Origin: Microvirga terrae
GTDB taxonomy: Bacteria; Pseudomonadota; Alphaproteobacteria; Rhizobiales; Beijerinckiaceae
Reading direction: 5' to 3'
Length of the DNA: 64,000 bases
Assembly (NCBI RefSeq): GCF_013307435.2
Contig: NZ_CP102845.1
Span: forward strand, 1,178,001-1,242,000
Shown here: in pieces, positions 28,108-37,686 of the stretch
How the letters are laid out: each line of letters begins with the position of its first letter
Numbering within the stretch: the first letter of the stretch is position 1
The notes under the pieces: generated by a model
Seen by the model: only the letters and a program-made list of their open reading frames with translations
Database searches by the model: none
What the model was told of the DNA's origin: nothing
Program-made: the position numbers and the translations under genes

Positions 28108-29736
28108 CTAGTCTCGAACGGCGTTCGAGGCAGCCGTCTCAAGATTGAAGGCGGCGGCGAAGAGCGCCCGGGTATAATCGGTGCGGGGGGCGGCGAAGAT
28201 GCTCTCGGCCGACCCTTCCTCGACGATTTTGCCGTTCTGCATCACCACCACGTGGTTCGCGAGCGCCCGCACCACCTTGAGATCGTGGCTGATGAACATG
28301 TAGGCAAGGTTGCGCCGCTTCTGAAGGTCGCGCAGCAATTCCACGATCTGCGCCTGCACGGACATGTCGAGGGCCGAGGTCGGCTCGTCGAGCATGATGA
28401 ATTGCGGTTCGAGCGCCATGGCGCGGGCGATGGCGATGCGTTGGCGCTGGCCGCCGGAGAATTCGTGCGGATAGCGGTCCATGGTCGACGGGTCGAGGCC
28501 GACATCCTGCAGGGCCTTGGCGACGATCTCGCGGCGCTGCGCGTAAGAGAGCGCCTTGTTCTGGACCAACAACCCTTCCTCGACGATCTCGGCCACGGAC
28601 ATGCGGGGCGAGAGGGAACCATAGGGGTCCTGGAACACCACCTGCAGGTCCTTGCGCATCGGGCGGATCTCTTTTCCGCGCATGCCGTCGATGCGGTTGC
28701 CGAGGAAGACGATCGGGCCTTCCGACTGCACGAGGCGCAGGATGGCAAGACCGAGCGTGGTCTTGCCCGAACCGGATTCGCCCACCACTCCGACGGTCTC
28801 GCCCCGGCGCACCCGCACGGACACCCCGTCGACCGCCTTCACATGGCCGACGGTCTTCTGGAAGAAGCCGCGCTTGATCGGAAACCAGACCTTGATCGGT
28901 CCGGCATCGACGATCACAGGCGCATCGTTCGGAACCGGATTGGCGCGGCCCTTCGGTTCCGCGGCCAAGAGCCTCTGCGTGTAGGGATGCTGAGGGTTGC
29001 CGAACACCTCGGCGACCGTTCCCTGCTCGACGATCTTGCCCTTGAGCATCACGCAGACGCGGTCGGCCACTTTTCGCACGATGCCAAGGTCATGGGTAAT
29101 GAACAGCATCGACATGTTGAGCCTACTCTTCAGCTCGGCGAGGAGCTTCAGGATCTGCGCCTGCACGGTCACGTCAAGGGCGGTGGTCGGCTCGTCGGCG
29201 ATGAACAGATCTGGCTCATTGGCGAGCGCCATGGCGATCATCACGCGCTGGCGCTGGCCGCCGGAGAGCTGGTGCGGGTATGCGCCCAGGCGGCTTTCCG
29301 CGTCCCGGATGCCGACGAGCTGCAGGAGTTCGAGCGTGCGGGCGCGGGCCTGGCGATCCGAGAGGCCCCGGTGAAGCGTGAGGATCTCGCCGATCTGCCG
29401 GTCGATGGTGTGGAGCGGGTTGAGCGATGTCATCGGCTCCTGGAACACCATGGTGATGTCGTCGCCCCGGACCTTGCGCATCTCATCCTCGTCGGCGGCG
29501 ATCAGGTCCTTGCCCTTGAACAGGATTCGGCCGGACGGATGATGTGCCGACGGGTAGGGCAGGAGCTTGAGGGCCGACAGGGCCGTGACGGATTTGCCCG
29601 AACCGGACTCGCCCACCAGCGCCACCGTTTCGCCCGGCATGACGTCGAAGGACACGCGGTCGACCGCCAGCATGTCGCCGGCGCCTTGGCGGAAGGCGAC
29701 GGAGAGATCCTGCACGGAGAGGAGAGGCTCGGTCAT
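28108..29736 (-). CDS. yejF: peptide ABC transporter dual ATP-binding protein (YejF-like)
   Basis: Energises import of oligopeptides through the YejB/YejE permeases. The 542-residue product has two complete cassettes. The first has Walker [10 protein letters not shown], signature LSGGQRQRV and Walker [12 protein letters not shown]. The second has [18 protein letters not shown] and [11 protein letters not shown]. The linker contains the oligopeptide-binding C-terminal motif ([14 protein letters not shown]). The ATG at 29736 overlaps the permease stop (ATGA). In E. coli YejABEF imports microcin C and contributes to resistance to antimicrobial peptides, so similar cargo is possible. Confidence 0.93.
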   Translation of the reverse strand: MTEPLLSVQDLSVAFRQGAGDMLAVDRVSFDVMPGETVALVGESGSGKSVTALSALKLLPYPSAHHPSGRILFKGKDLIAADEDEMRKVRGDDITMVFQEPMTSLNPLHTIDRQIGEILTLHRGLSDRQARARTLELLQLVGIRDAESRLGAYPHQLSGGQRQRVMIAMALANEPDLFIADEPTTALDVTVQAQILKLLAELKSRLNMSMLFITHDLGIVRKVADRVCVMLKGKIVEQGTVAEVFGNPQHPYTQRLLAAEPKGRANPVPNDAPVIVDAGPIKVWFPIKRGFFQKTVGHVKAVDGVSVRVRRGETVGVVGESGSGKTTLGLAILRLVQSEGPIVFLGNRIDGMRGKEIRPMRKDLQVVFQDPYGSLSPRMSVAEIVEEGLLVQNKALSYAQRREIVAKALQDVGLDPSTMDRYPHEFSGGQRQRIAIARAMALEPQFIMLDEPTSALDMSVQAQIVELLRDLQKRRNLAYMFISHDLKVVRALANHVVVMQNGKIVEEGSAESIFAAPRTDYTRALFAAAFNLETAASNAVRD

Positions 29737-30896
29737 CGAAACGTCTTCCGCGGATCGAAGGCGTCGCGCACCGCTTCGCCGATGAAGATGAGGAGGCTGA
29801 GCATGATGGCGATCACGAAGAAGCCCGCCAGGCCGAGCCACGGCGCCTGAAGGTTGGCCTTGCCCTGCGCGAGCAACTCGCCGAGCGACGGCGAGCCGGG
29901 CGGCAGGCCGAAGCCGAGGAAGTCCAGGGAGGTGAGCGTCGAGATCGAGCCGTTGATGATGAACGGCATGAAGGTCAGCGTCGCCACCATGGCGTTCGGC
30001 AGGAGGTGTTTGAACATGATGGTGCCGTTGGACAGCCCCAGAGCCCGGGCAGCACGGACGTATTCGAAGTTCCTGGCGCGCAGGAACTCGGCGCGCACCA
30101 CGCCCACCAGCGACACCCAGGAGAACAGCAGCAGGATGCCGAGCAGCACGAAGAAGCTCGGCGTGATGACGGCCGAAATGATGATGAGGAGGTAAAGCGA
30201 CGGGATCGCCGTCCAGATCTCGATGAAGCGCTGGAACAGGAGGTCGGTCCAGCCGCCGTAATAGCCCTGCACGGCGCCGGCGAGAATGCCCACGATGGAT
30301 GAGATGCCGGCCAGCGTGAGGCCGAACAGAACCGAGATGCGGAACCCGTAGATCAGGCGCGCGACGACGTCGCGCCCCTGGTCGTCGGTCCCGAGCCAGT
30401 TCCACTCGATGTCCCGGCAGCCGGTGCCGCCGGTGCGCTCGGCGATGGGGCGGCATTGCTCGTCGGTGAGCATCCAGGTGGGCGGGGCCGGTGCGGGAAC
30501 GGGAAGATCGAGATTGTGCGTGTTGTAGGAGAAGCGGACCGGCGCCCAGAGTATCCAGCCGTTGTCCTGGATCTCCTTGGCGATGACCGGATCGCGGTAA
30601 TCGGTCTGAGCCAGGAAGCCGCCGAACTTCTCCTCCGGGTAATCCACGAAGGCCGGATAGAGCAGCTCGCCCTTATAGGAGGCAAGGATCGGCTTGTCGT
30701 TGGCGATCAGCTCCGCGAAGAGGCTGAGCACGAAGAGGATCATGAAGATCCAGAACGACCAGTAGCCGCGACGGTTGGCCTTGAAGTTCTGAAGCCGCCG
30801 CCGGTTCAGCGGCGAGAGCCTGATGAAGCCCTCTTTCGGCAGGGGCGGGGCGACCGGCGAGGAGGCCGGCGAGACCAGGGGCACGTTCTCGTTCAT
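29733..30896 (-). CDS. yejE: peptide ABC transporter permease (YejE-like)
   Basis: Inner-membrane subunit, 387 residues, of the BPD_transp_1 class. A long N-terminal region with one membrane span (NRRGYWSFWIFMILFVLSLFAELIAND) and a periplasmic insertion (about 60-175) precedes five spans, a YejE hallmark. The EAA-like coupling loop is ARALGLSNGTIMFKHLLPNA. GTDDQGRDVVARLIYGFR is typical of DppC/YejE relatives. The stop overlaps yejF by four bases; its start is one base after the yejB stop. The C-terminal GEAVRDAFDPR is also conserved. Confidence 0.93.
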   Translation of the reverse strand: MNENVPLVSPASSPVAPPLPKEGFIRLSPLNRRRLQNFKANRRGYWSFWIFMILFVLSLFAELIANDKPILASYKGELLYPAFVDYPEEKFGGFLAQTDYRDPVIAKEIQDNGWILWAPVRFSYNTHNLDLPVPAPAPPTWMLTDEQCRPIAERTGGTGCRDIEWNWLGTDDQGRDVVARLIYGFRISVLFGLTLAGISSIVGILAGAVQGYYGGWTDLLFQRFIEIWTAIPSLYLLIIISAVITPSFFVLLGILLLFSWVSLVGVVRAEFLRARNFEYVRAARALGLSNGTIMFKHLLPNAMVATLTFMPFIINGSISTLTSLDFLGFGLPPGSPSLGELLAQGKANLQAPWLGLAGFFVIAIMLSLLIFIGEAVRDAFDPRKTFR

Positions 30897-30897
30897 C

Positions 30898-32007
30898 TCA
30901 CGCCTCCCGGGTCTCGAAGTCGATCCGCGGATCGATCCAGGTATAGGTGAGGTCCGAGAGCAGGTTCACCGCCAAGCCCACCAGGGAGAAGATGTAGAGG
31001 TTGGCGAAGACCACCGGATAGTCGCGGTTCACGATGGACTCGAAGGAGAGGAGCCCAAGGCCATCGAGGGAGAAGATCGTCTCGATGAGCAGCGCGCCGG
31101 CGAAGAACGCCCCGATGAAGGCTCCCGGGAAGCCCGCGATCACGATGAGCATCGCATTTCGAAAGACGTGGCCATAGAGCACTTGGCGCTCGGACAGACC
31201 CTTCATGCGCGCGGTCAGCACATATTGCTTGCGGATCTCGTCGATGAACGAGTTCTTCGTCAGCAGGGTCGAGGTGGCGAAGGCGCCGAGCGCCATGGCG
31301 GTGATCGGCAGCACCAAGTGCCAGAAGTAATCGACGATCTGGCTGTACCAGGGCATGAAGGCCCAGTTTTCGGACGTGAGGCCCCGCAGGGGGAAGATCT
31401 GCCAGAACGAGCCGCCGGCGAACAGCACGATCAGCAGGATCGCGAAGAGGAAGCCCGGAATGGCGTAGCCGATGATGACGATGGCGGAGGTCCATATGTC
31501 GAAGGAGGAGCCGTCCTGCACGGCCTTCTTGATGCCCAGGGGAATGGAGATCGCATAGGAGAGGAGCGTCATCCACAGGCCCAGGCTGACCGAGACCGGA
31601 AGCTTCTCCTTGATGAGCTCCAGGACCGAGATGTCGCGGAAGTAGCTCTTGCCGAAATCGAAGCGGGCATAATCCCACAGCATCTTCAGGAAGCGCTCGT
31701 AGGCCGGCTTGTCGAAACCGAACTGGGCCTCGAGCTGCTTGATGAATTGCGGGTCGAGCCCCTGAGCGCCGCGGTAGCGCGAGGACGAGGCATCACCTGT
31801 ACCGGCCCCGCCGGGGCTCTGCGCGCCGAAATCGCTTCCGCCGCCGGAGATGCGCGAGGACGCGCCGGAATCCTGGCCCTGAAGCTGCGCGATGATGCGC
31901 TCGACGGGACCGCCGGGCGCGAACTGCACCAGCACGAAGGAGATGAGCATGATCCCGAGGATGGTCGGGATCATGAGAAGTACGCGGCGTGCGATATAGG
32001 CGAGCAT
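30898..32007 (-). CDS. yejB: peptide ABC transporter permease (YejB-like)
   Basis: Partner inner-membrane permease, 369 residues. It begins MLAYIARRVLLMIPTILGIM, a DppB-type first span, followed by FAPGGPVERI and a glycine/serine-rich insertion (about 47-80) typical of YejB. The coupling loop is TARMKGLSERQVLYGHVFRNAML and the C-terminus has DLTYTWIDPRIDFETRE. It lies immediately upstream of yejE and 138 bp downstream of the binding protein stop; that gap shows no gene. Confidence 0.93.
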   Translation of the reverse strand: MLAYIARRVLLMIPTILGIMLISFVLVQFAPGGPVERIIAQLQGQDSGASSRISGGGSDFGAQSPGGAGTGDASSSRYRGAQGLDPQFIKQLEAQFGFDKPAYERFLKMLWDYARFDFGKSYFRDISVLELIKEKLPVSVSLGLWMTLLSYAISIPLGIKKAVQDGSSFDIWTSAIVIIGYAIPGFLFAILLIVLFAGGSFWQIFPLRGLTSENWAFMPWYSQIVDYFWHLVLPITAMALGAFATSTLLTKNSFIDEIRKQYVLTARMKGLSERQVLYGHVFRNAMLIVIAGFPGAFIGAFFAGALLIETIFSLDGLGLLSFESIVNRDYPVVFANLYIFSLVGLAVNLLSDLTYTWIDPRIDFETREA

Positions 32008-32145
32008 CAGGCGCCTTCAGGAGTTGCGGCCGATGCGGCCGAGGTCGAGGTCGTTCAAGCCGGATGTATCGTCCAGGCCGTCGTCCGGCATGCGACCGAA
32101 GCCGCGATGCGTCGCCCCGTGTGGCGTCAGAGTCCTGTCCAAGCC

Positions 32146-34008
32146 TTATCCTCTCCCGATCCGCTTCGCCTTCTCGGCGTCGTACCACCAGGTCCCCGGC
32201 GCGCCCGAGGCGAAGCGGGGCTTGGTCTGCGGGCGCGAGAACTGGTCCCAATAGGCCAGCCACTCGCTGGCCCGGTACCACATGGGCACCCAATAATGGC
32301 CCGAACGGAGGACCCGGTCCAGGGCACGGCAGGCGATGTTCAGATCCTGGCGTGACTGGGCGTTGCCGATCCGCTCGATCAGGGCGTCGACGGCGGGATC
32401 GGCGATGCCGGCGAGGTTCTGCGCGCCCGGGGTCCTGGCGGACTGGGAGCCGTAGACGGTCCGCAGGCTGTCGCCCGGTGTCGTGGATCCGACGAGGGCG
32501 CGGCTCGTCATGTCGAAATCATACTCGTTCAGGCGCTGCTGATACTGGGCCGCATCCACGATACGCGAGCGCGCGTCGATGCCCAGGCGCTTCAGGTTGT
32601 TCTGGAACGGTTGGGTGTGCGGCTGGAGCGAGGGCTGGAAATCGAGGAACTCGATGGCGAAGGGCTGGCCGTTCGGCAGCTTCAGCACGCCGCCGTCACG
32701 CTTGCAGCCCGCCTGCCGCAGGAGCTCGTCGGCCCGGCGCAGCAGCTGCCGGTCCTGCCCGGAACCGTCGGAGACCGGCGGAACAACGGGATCCGCGAAC
32801 ACCGAGGCGGGCAGCTTGTCGCGGAACGGCTCGAGCAGGGCGAGCTCCTCCGGCGAGGGCTTGCCCACGGCCTTCATGTCGCTGTTCTCGAAGAACGACG
32901 TCGTGCGCCGGTAGAGGCTGAACATGATGTTGGTGTTCGTCCACTCGAAATCGAACGCGAGGCCAATGGCTTCGCGGATGCGCGGATCCTTGAAAGCCTC
33001 GCGCCGCGTGTTGAAGTACCAGCCCTGGATGGACGAGGGAGAATCGTTCGAGATTTCTTCCTTTTTCACCCGGCCTTCGCGCATGGCGGGAAAGTCGTAT
33101 CCGGTCGTCCAGGTGCGGGAGGTGAATTCCTCGTGATAGTTGAGCGTGCCGTTCTTGAACGCCTCGAACGCGACCGTGCGATCGCGGAAATATTCGTATC
33201 GGATGCGATCGAAGTTGTTCTGCCCGACATTCACTGGCAGATCCTTGGCCCAGTAGTCCGGGACACGGTCGAACTCGATGAAGCGGCCCACCTCGAAGCG
33301 GCCGACCTTGTAGGGACCGGAGCCGAGCGGCGCCTCCAGGGTCGAGGCCTCGAAATCCTTGCCCTGCCAGGAGCGCTCGGAGAAAATCGGCATGCCGGCC
33401 ACGATGAGATGGATGTCGCGGCTGCGCTGCGGCGTGAACTGGACGCGCAGGATCCCGTCCGATTCCGCTTCTGCCGAAGCCATCTGAGTCAGGAGCTGGC
33501 TGAAGACAGGGTGGCCCTTGGTCTTCAGGATGTTCAGGGAGAACGCCGCGTCGTTCGCGGTCAGCGGCGAGCCGTCATGGAAGCGCGCCTCGGGCCGCAG
33601 GATGAAGCGGTAGGTGAGCTTGTCGTTGGAAACGCGGACGCTTTTCGCCACGAGGCCGTAGAGCGCATCCGGTTCATCGGCCGAGCCGGCCATCAGGGTG
33701 TCGAACGTGCCCGTCATGCCGGCTGCGCCGTCACCCCGCAGCACGAAGACGTTGAGGGTGTTGAAGGTGTCGAAGTTCTGGTTGCCGGTGGTCTGCTTGA
33801 TCTGGATCGCCAGCGTGCCGCCCTTCGGCGCGGCGGGATTCACGTAGTCGAAATGTTTGAAGTCCGGCGCCTGCTTCAGTTCGCCGAAACTGGACAGGCC
33901 GTGCGTCTCCGTCTCGCCCTCCTGCGTCATGCCGATGCGGGGCAGCAAGGAAAGAGCGGCGCCGGCTGCTCCCGTCTTGAGGATGAGGCGGCGGTTGAAG
34001 GTTCTCAT
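32146..34008 (-). CDS. extracellular peptide-binding protein, SBP family 5 (YejA-like), copy 1
   Basis: Periplasmic receptor of the Yej importer, 620 residues. The N-terminus has a twin-arginine-like signal (MRTFNRRLILKTGAAGAALSLL). The mature part carries KHFDYVNPAAPKGGTL and LTYRFILRPEARFHDGSPLTANDAAFS, the SBP_bac_5 signature, and FEASTLEAPLGSGPYKV. Its ATG overlaps the stop of the second, homologous binding protein gene by four bases (ATGA). The two proteins share the same domain order and many motifs, so this is a tandem duplication that has diverged. Peptide cargo is inferred from the family. Confidence 0.92.
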   Translation of the reverse strand: MRTFNRRLILKTGAAGAALSLLPRIGMTQEGETETHGLSSFGELKQAPDFKHFDYVNPAAPKGGTLAIQIKQTTGNQNFDTFNTLNVFVLRGDGAAGMTGTFDTLMAGSADEPDALYGLVAKSVRVSNDKLTYRFILRPEARFHDGSPLTANDAAFSLNILKTKGHPVFSQLLTQMASAEAESDGILRVQFTPQRSRDIHLIVAGMPIFSERSWQGKDFEASTLEAPLGSGPYKVGRFEVGRFIEFDRVPDYWAKDLPVNVGQNNFDRIRYEYFRDRTVAFEAFKNGTLNYHEEFTSRTWTTGYDFPAMREGRVKKEEISNDSPSSIQGWYFNTRREAFKDPRIREAIGLAFDFEWTNTNIMFSLYRRTTSFFENSDMKAVGKPSPEELALLEPFRDKLPASVFADPVVPPVSDGSGQDRQLLRRADELLRQAGCKRDGGVLKLPNGQPFAIEFLDFQPSLQPHTQPFQNNLKRLGIDARSRIVDAAQYQQRLNEYDFDMTSRALVGSTTPGDSLRTVYGSQSARTPGAQNLAGIADPAVDALIERIGNAQSRQDLNIACRALDRVLRSGHYWVPMWYRASEWLAYWDQFSRPQTKPRFASGAPGTWWYDAEKAKRIGRG

Positions 34009-35849
34009 CGCGGGGCTCCCGTCTTGGCCGCCTTGGCTTCGTCATACCACCAGATGGTCGGGAACGCGGCGCCGCCGTAGCGTGGCATGGTGTCGGGATG
34101 GCTGTAGCGGTTCCAGCGCGCCGTGCGCTGCTTCAGCGAGGTCCATTGCGGGACCACGTAATCATGGGCGAGAAGGACGCGGTCGAGCGCCTTGGTGGCG
34201 GCGACGAGCTCGTCGCGGTTCTTGGCGAAGATCACCCGGTCGATGAGCGCGTCGACGCCGGGATCGGCGATGCCCGCAAGGTTGCGCGAGCCGTCGCGCG
34301 CCGCCGCCTGCGAGCCCCAGAACTCGCGCTGCTCGTTGCCGGGCGAGAGCGATTGCGGCCACAGACCGGTGGCGATGTCGAAGTCGAAGGACCGGGTGCG
34401 ATTCGTATACTGCACGTCGTCGATGGTGCGCACCGAAGCCATGATGCCGAGGCGGTCCAGGGACGCCTTGTAGGGCAGGAACACCCGCTCCTCGTTGGGA
34501 CTGCTGCTGAGCAGCTCCACGGTCAGGACGTCGCCTTTCGCGTTGACCCGGCGGCCGTTCCTGATCTCCCAGCCTGCCTCCTTGAGCAGCCGGTCGGCCT
34601 CGCGCAGGTTGTTGCGGATCGTCTCGGGCGAGTCGTTGACCGGGTTCGTGTACGGCGTCGTGAAGACGGAGGCCGGGACCTTGTCGCGGACGCTTTCGAG
34701 GATCGCCCGCTCCTCGCCTTCAGGCAGTCCGGACGATGCGAGATCGAGCCCGTAGAAGTAGCTCGAGGGCCGCTCGTAGAGGCCGTAGAAAATCGTCTTG
34801 TTCAGCTCCTCGAACGGGAAGGCGAGATTGAAGGCCCGGCGGACGCGCTGATCCTTGAACTTGTCGCGCCGCATGTTGAGCACGAAGGCCTGCATCACGC
34901 CGGTGGCGCGGAACGGAAACTCTTCCAGGATCACGCGGCCTTCCTGGCGCGCCGGGAAATCGTATCCGGTCGCCCAGTTGCGCGCGCTGTTCTCCGTGCG
35001 AAAGTCGAGGCGGTCGGCCTTGAAGGCTTCGAGCAGCACCGTCGCATCCCGGTAATACTCGTAGCGGATCTCGTCGAAGTTGTTCTGCCCGACGTTCACG
35101 TTGATCCTCTCGCCCCAATAGTCCTTCACGCGCTCGTAGGACGCGTTGCGGCCGGGCTCGAAGGTCTTGAGACGATAGGGGCCTGAGCCGAGCGGCGGCT
35201 CCAGCATGGTCTGCGTCACGTCGCGCTTGCGCCCATCGGGGGCGGTTCCCTCCCACCAGTGCTTCGGCAGGACCGTCAGCTGCCCCATGATCTGCGGCAA
35301 TTCGCGGTTGCCCTTCTCGTCGAACGTGAACTTGACCTCGCGGTCGCTCACCTTCTCGGCCTTGGTGACGTTGGCATAGTAGAACGCATAAGTCGGGCTG
35401 TTGGCCTTCAGGGTCTCGAACGAGAAGATCACGTCGTCCGCCGTCACGGGCTTGCCGTCATGCCAGCGCGCCTCCGGCCGCAGCCGGAAGCTCACGGACG
35501 AATAATCCTCGGGATAGGAGAAGGATTCCGCGAGCAGCCCGTAGGCGGCGTTCGCCTCGTCGAGGGCCGAGGTGGTCAGGGTCTCGTAGACGAGGCCGAG
35601 CCCCTGCTCGGGCGATCCTTTCACGCCGGCCACGACGATATTGAAGCTGTCGAAGGTGCCGAGCGCTCCCAGGCGCACAAGGCCGCCCTTCGGGGCATTC
35701 GGGTTGACGTAGTCGAAATGCGCGAAGCCTTGCGGATATCTGGGCTCGTCGAGGAGAGCCGCGCCGTGCCGCCATGGGGCTTCCTGGGCTGCAAGGGGCG
35801 TGAAGGCGAGGCAGGCAGCCAGAAAGCTCGGCAGAAGGGTGCGGATCAC
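34005..35849 (-). CDS. extracellular peptide-binding protein, SBP family 5 (YejA-like), copy 2
   Basis: First gene of the Yej-type operon, about 614 residues. The start is GTG at 35849 with AGGAG seven bases upstream; the frame stays open to 35996 but that part overlaps the terminator of the preceding gene and reads as non-coding. A Sec signal peptide follows (VIRTLLPSFLAACLAFTPLAAQ). Motifs: FAHFDYVNPNAPKGGLVRLG, SVSFRLRPEARWHDGKPVTADDVIFSF and MLEPPLGSGPYRLK. It differs from copy 1 in signal type (Sec against Tat-like), suggesting that the two receptors may recognise different peptides while sharing one permease. Confidence 0.92.
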   Translation of the reverse strand: MIRTLLPSFLAACLAFTPLAAQEAPWRHGAALLDEPRYPQGFAHFDYVNPNAPKGGLVRLGALGTFDSFNIVVAGVKGSPEQGLGLVYETLTTSALDEANAAYGLLAESFSYPEDYSSVSFRLRPEARWHDGKPVTADDVIFSFETLKANSPTYAFYYANVTKAEKVSDREVKFTFDEKGNRELPQIMGQLTVLPKHWWEGTAPDGRKRDVTQTMLEPPLGSGPYRLKTFEPGRNASYERVKDYWGERINVNVGQNNFDEIRYEYYRDATVLLEAFKADRLDFRTENSARNWATGYDFPARQEGRVILEEFPFRATGVMQAFVLNMRRDKFKDQRVRRAFNLAFPFEELNKTIFYGLYERPSSYFYGLDLASSGLPEGEERAILESVRDKVPASVFTTPYTNPVNDSPETIRNNLREADRLLKEAGWEIRNGRRVNAKGDVLTVELLSSSPNEERVFLPYKASLDRLGIMASVRTIDDVQYTNRTRSFDFDIATGLWPQSLSPGNEQREFWGSQAAARDGSRNLAGIADPGVDALIDRVIFAKNRDELVAATKALDRVLLAHDYVVPQWTSLKQRTARWNRYSHPDTMPRYGGAAFPTIWWYDEAKAAKTGAPR

Positions 35850-35944
35850 ACGGCGTCTCCTGAAGGGTGAGGCGTCTGTCGTCCCGTTAGATTTTGTGCG
35901 CAACGGGGCGAGCGCAAGGGATAACCCGCAAAACCACGGGGGCC

Positions 35945-35977
35945 AAAGAAAAAGCCGGGCCTTCGTGCCCGGCTTTC
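35945..35977 (-). terminator. intrinsic terminator after the cytochrome c gene
   Basis: On the minus strand AAAGCCGGGC and GCCCGGCTTT (35951-35960 with 35967-35976) form a perfect stem followed by TTCTTT. It ends the cytochrome c transcript before the Yej operon. Confidence 0.75.
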
Positions 35978-36014
35978 CGAAATGTGATGGGTGCAAGAAT
36001 CTTGCGGAGCGATC

Positions 36015-36557
36015 TTACTGAGCGGCCGGCAGCGGAACCGGGCTGTCGGACAGGGTTCGCAGGTAGACCAGCAGATCCGCCCGGTCCTTGGCACCGGCGA
36101 GGCCCGCGAAGGCCATGATGGTGCCGGGCGTCGCCTGCTTCGGATTGTGGACGAAGGCGTCCAGGGCCTCGTAGGTCCAGTTGCCGCCGTGGGCCTTCAT
36201 GGCGGCCGAGTAGTTGAAGCCTTCGTGCGAGGCGACCGGACGTCCGACGACGCCATAGAGATTCGGACCGACCTTGTTCGCGCCGCCCTTGTCGAGGGTG
36301 TGGCAGGCGGCGCACTTCTTGGACTGAGCCTGACCCTTGGCCGGATCGGCGCTGGCCAGGAGAACCGGAAGCGGCTGCGCCGGCTCGGCAGGAGCGGCGG
36401 CGCCACCGGCGGCCGCCTCTTCGGGTGCCGGGAGGTCGTAACCGGGGACTGCGGGCTTATGGGGGGCAAACAGGCCGCCGGCGATAACGTTGACGCCGAC
36501 CACGAAGAGAAGCGAACCGAAAACGGCGCCCGCGATCTTATTGGTCTCGATATTCAT
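36015..36557 (-). CDS. membrane-anchored c-type cytochrome (CycM-like)
   Basis: Electron carrier between the bc1 complex and a terminal oxidase, held in the inner membrane. The 180-residue product has an uncleaved N-terminal span (NKIAGAVFGSLLFVVGVNVIAGGLF), a flexible Ala/Pro-rich linker (PAPEEAAAGGAAAPAEPAQP) and a class I cytochrome c domain with heme motif KKCAACHTL, VGPNLYGVVGR and the Met-ligand segment GTIMAFAGL. This layout matches CycM of rhizobia. It is monocistronic by appearance, with its own terminator, and is divergent from kdsB. Confidence 0.9.
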   Translation of the reverse strand: MNIETNKIAGAVFGSLLFVVGVNVIAGGLFAPHKPAVPGYDLPAPEEAAAGGAAAPAEPAQPLPVLLASADPAKGQAQSKKCAACHTLDKGGANKVGPNLYGVVGRPVASHEGFNYSAAMKAHGGNWTYEALDAFVHNPKQATPGTIMAFAGLAGAKDRADLLVYLRTLSDSPVPLPAAQ

Positions 36558-36754
36558 CAGTTAGGCTCTCCTCGCCTTCGTACACCGGCGAAATCAGCGC
36601 AGCAGAACGGATCCGCGGGCGGGTGCCCGCGATAGGGCCGTTGCTTAGCCGTAGTAATGGGGTTTTGACAATGGGGTTTCCAGGAGTTTTCGCCGCTCTC
36701 GTGGTCGCAGCACGGGGCTCAAACGTCCGAGGCCAGCCGAAGATCCGGCTCCGG

Positions 36755-36775
36755 GCAGGGACAAACGGTCCCTGC
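36755..36775. other. hairpin in the cytochrome c/kdsB divergent gap
   Basis: GCAGGGAC and GTCCCTGC pair around AAACG and are followed on the plus strand by TTCCCCTTTT. It lies 57 bp before kdsB. The rest of the 36558-36831 gap shows no gene; it should hold promoters for both neighbours, but I could not pick them with confidence. Confidence 0.35.
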
Positions 36776-36831
36776 TTCCCCTTTTAGAGCCGATGTTCTA
36801 AGGACGCGCAGTTCCCGTCGAAGACCGCACC

Positions 36832-37620
36832 ATGTCCGATCCCCTCATCCTCATTCCCGCCCGCCTTGCCGCGACCCGACTGCCGAACAAGCCTCTGGCC
36901 GAGATCGCCGGCGAGCCCATGATCGTCCATGTGTGGCGCCGGGCCGTGGAGGCCGGGATCGGGCCGGTCGCCGTGGCGACGGATGCGCCCGACATTGCCG
37001 AGGCCATCGCCAGGGCCGGCGGGCAGGCGGTCATGACCCGGGCCGATCACGCGTCCGGATCCGACCGCATCTTCGAGGCTGTGGAAAAGCTCGACCCGGA
37101 GGGCCGGCACGACGTGATCGTGAACGTCCAGGGCGACCTGCCGACCATCGACCCGGCCGCCATCGCGGCCTCCATCGTGCCGCTCGCGGATCCGGCGGTC
37201 GACATCGCGACCCTTGTGGCCGTCATCGGGCGCGAGGAGGAGAGAACCAACCCCAACGTGGTCAAGATGGTGGGGAGCCCGCTCTCAGCCGGCCGCTTCC
37301 GCGCCCTCTATTTCACCCGGGCGACGGCGCCGTATGGCGACGGTCCGCTCTATCACCACATCGGCCTCTACGCCTATCGTCGCAGGGCACTGCAGCGCTT
37401 CGTCGGCCTCAAGCCGTCGCCGCTGGAGACCCGTGAGAAGCTGGAGCAGCTGCGGGCGCTCGAGGCCGGGATGCGCATCGACGCCGTGGTAGTCGACGAC
37501 GTGCCGCTGGGCGTCGATACCCCTCACGATCTCGACAGGGCGCGCGAGATCCTCGCATCCAGGGCATCGGGCCCGAAAGTGGTCTCCACTTTTGGGAGCG
37601 ATCCGATGCCTCGTCTTTGA
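36832..37620 (+). CDS. kdsB: 3-deoxy-manno-octulosonate cytidylyltransferase, C-terminus encoded by a repeat
   Basis: Activates KDO as CMP-KDO for lipid A-core synthesis. The 262-residue product has [22 protein letters not shown] at the N-terminus, the acidic [12 protein letters not shown] region, [15 protein letters not shown] and the end-domain signature [21 protein letters not shown]. The normal family ending is near [16 protein letters not shown]. The last 18 or so residues ([16 protein letters not shown]) are read from a palindromic repeat at 37563-37610, so the tail is an added piece, probably harmless. pheA follows 66 bp later with the second half of the same repeat in between. Confidence 0.93.
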   Translation: MSDPLILIPARLAATRLPNKPLAEIAGEPMIVHVWRRAVEAGIGPVAVATDAPDIAEAIARAGGQAVMTRADHASGSDRIFEAVEKLDPEGRHDVIVNVQGDLPTIDPAAIAASIVPLADPAVDIATLVAVIGREEERTNPNVVKMVGSPLSAGRFRALYFTRATAPYGDGPLYHHIGLYAYRRRALQRFVGLKPSPLETREKLEQLRALEAGMRIDAVVVDDVPLGVDTPHDLDRAREILASRASGPKVVSTFGSDPMPRL

Positions 37621-37675
37621 AACAGCGCATGGTTCGGAGCGGAAAACCGAGCCCACTTTTTCCCCGCGATGCGCT
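37563..37675. repeat. two-module palindromic repeat, copy B, partly inside kdsB
   Basis: Module ii (37563-37610) has GGCATCGG/CCGATGCC ends and a core with CGAAAGTGG/CCACTTTTGGG; it lies in the kdsB 3' coding end. Module i (37625-37675) has GCGCAT/ATGCGC ends around a core GGAAAACCGAGCCCACTTTTTCC. The order of modules is reversed relative to copy A. Confidence 0.7.
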
Positions 37676-37686
37676 AGGAGGCCATC

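Noticed and set aside
35850..35996. Upstream in-frame extension of the second Yej binding protein
   Set aside because: It crosses the cytochrome c terminator hairpin and lacks a signal peptide at its start; the GTG at 35849 has a good ribosome site and signal peptide.
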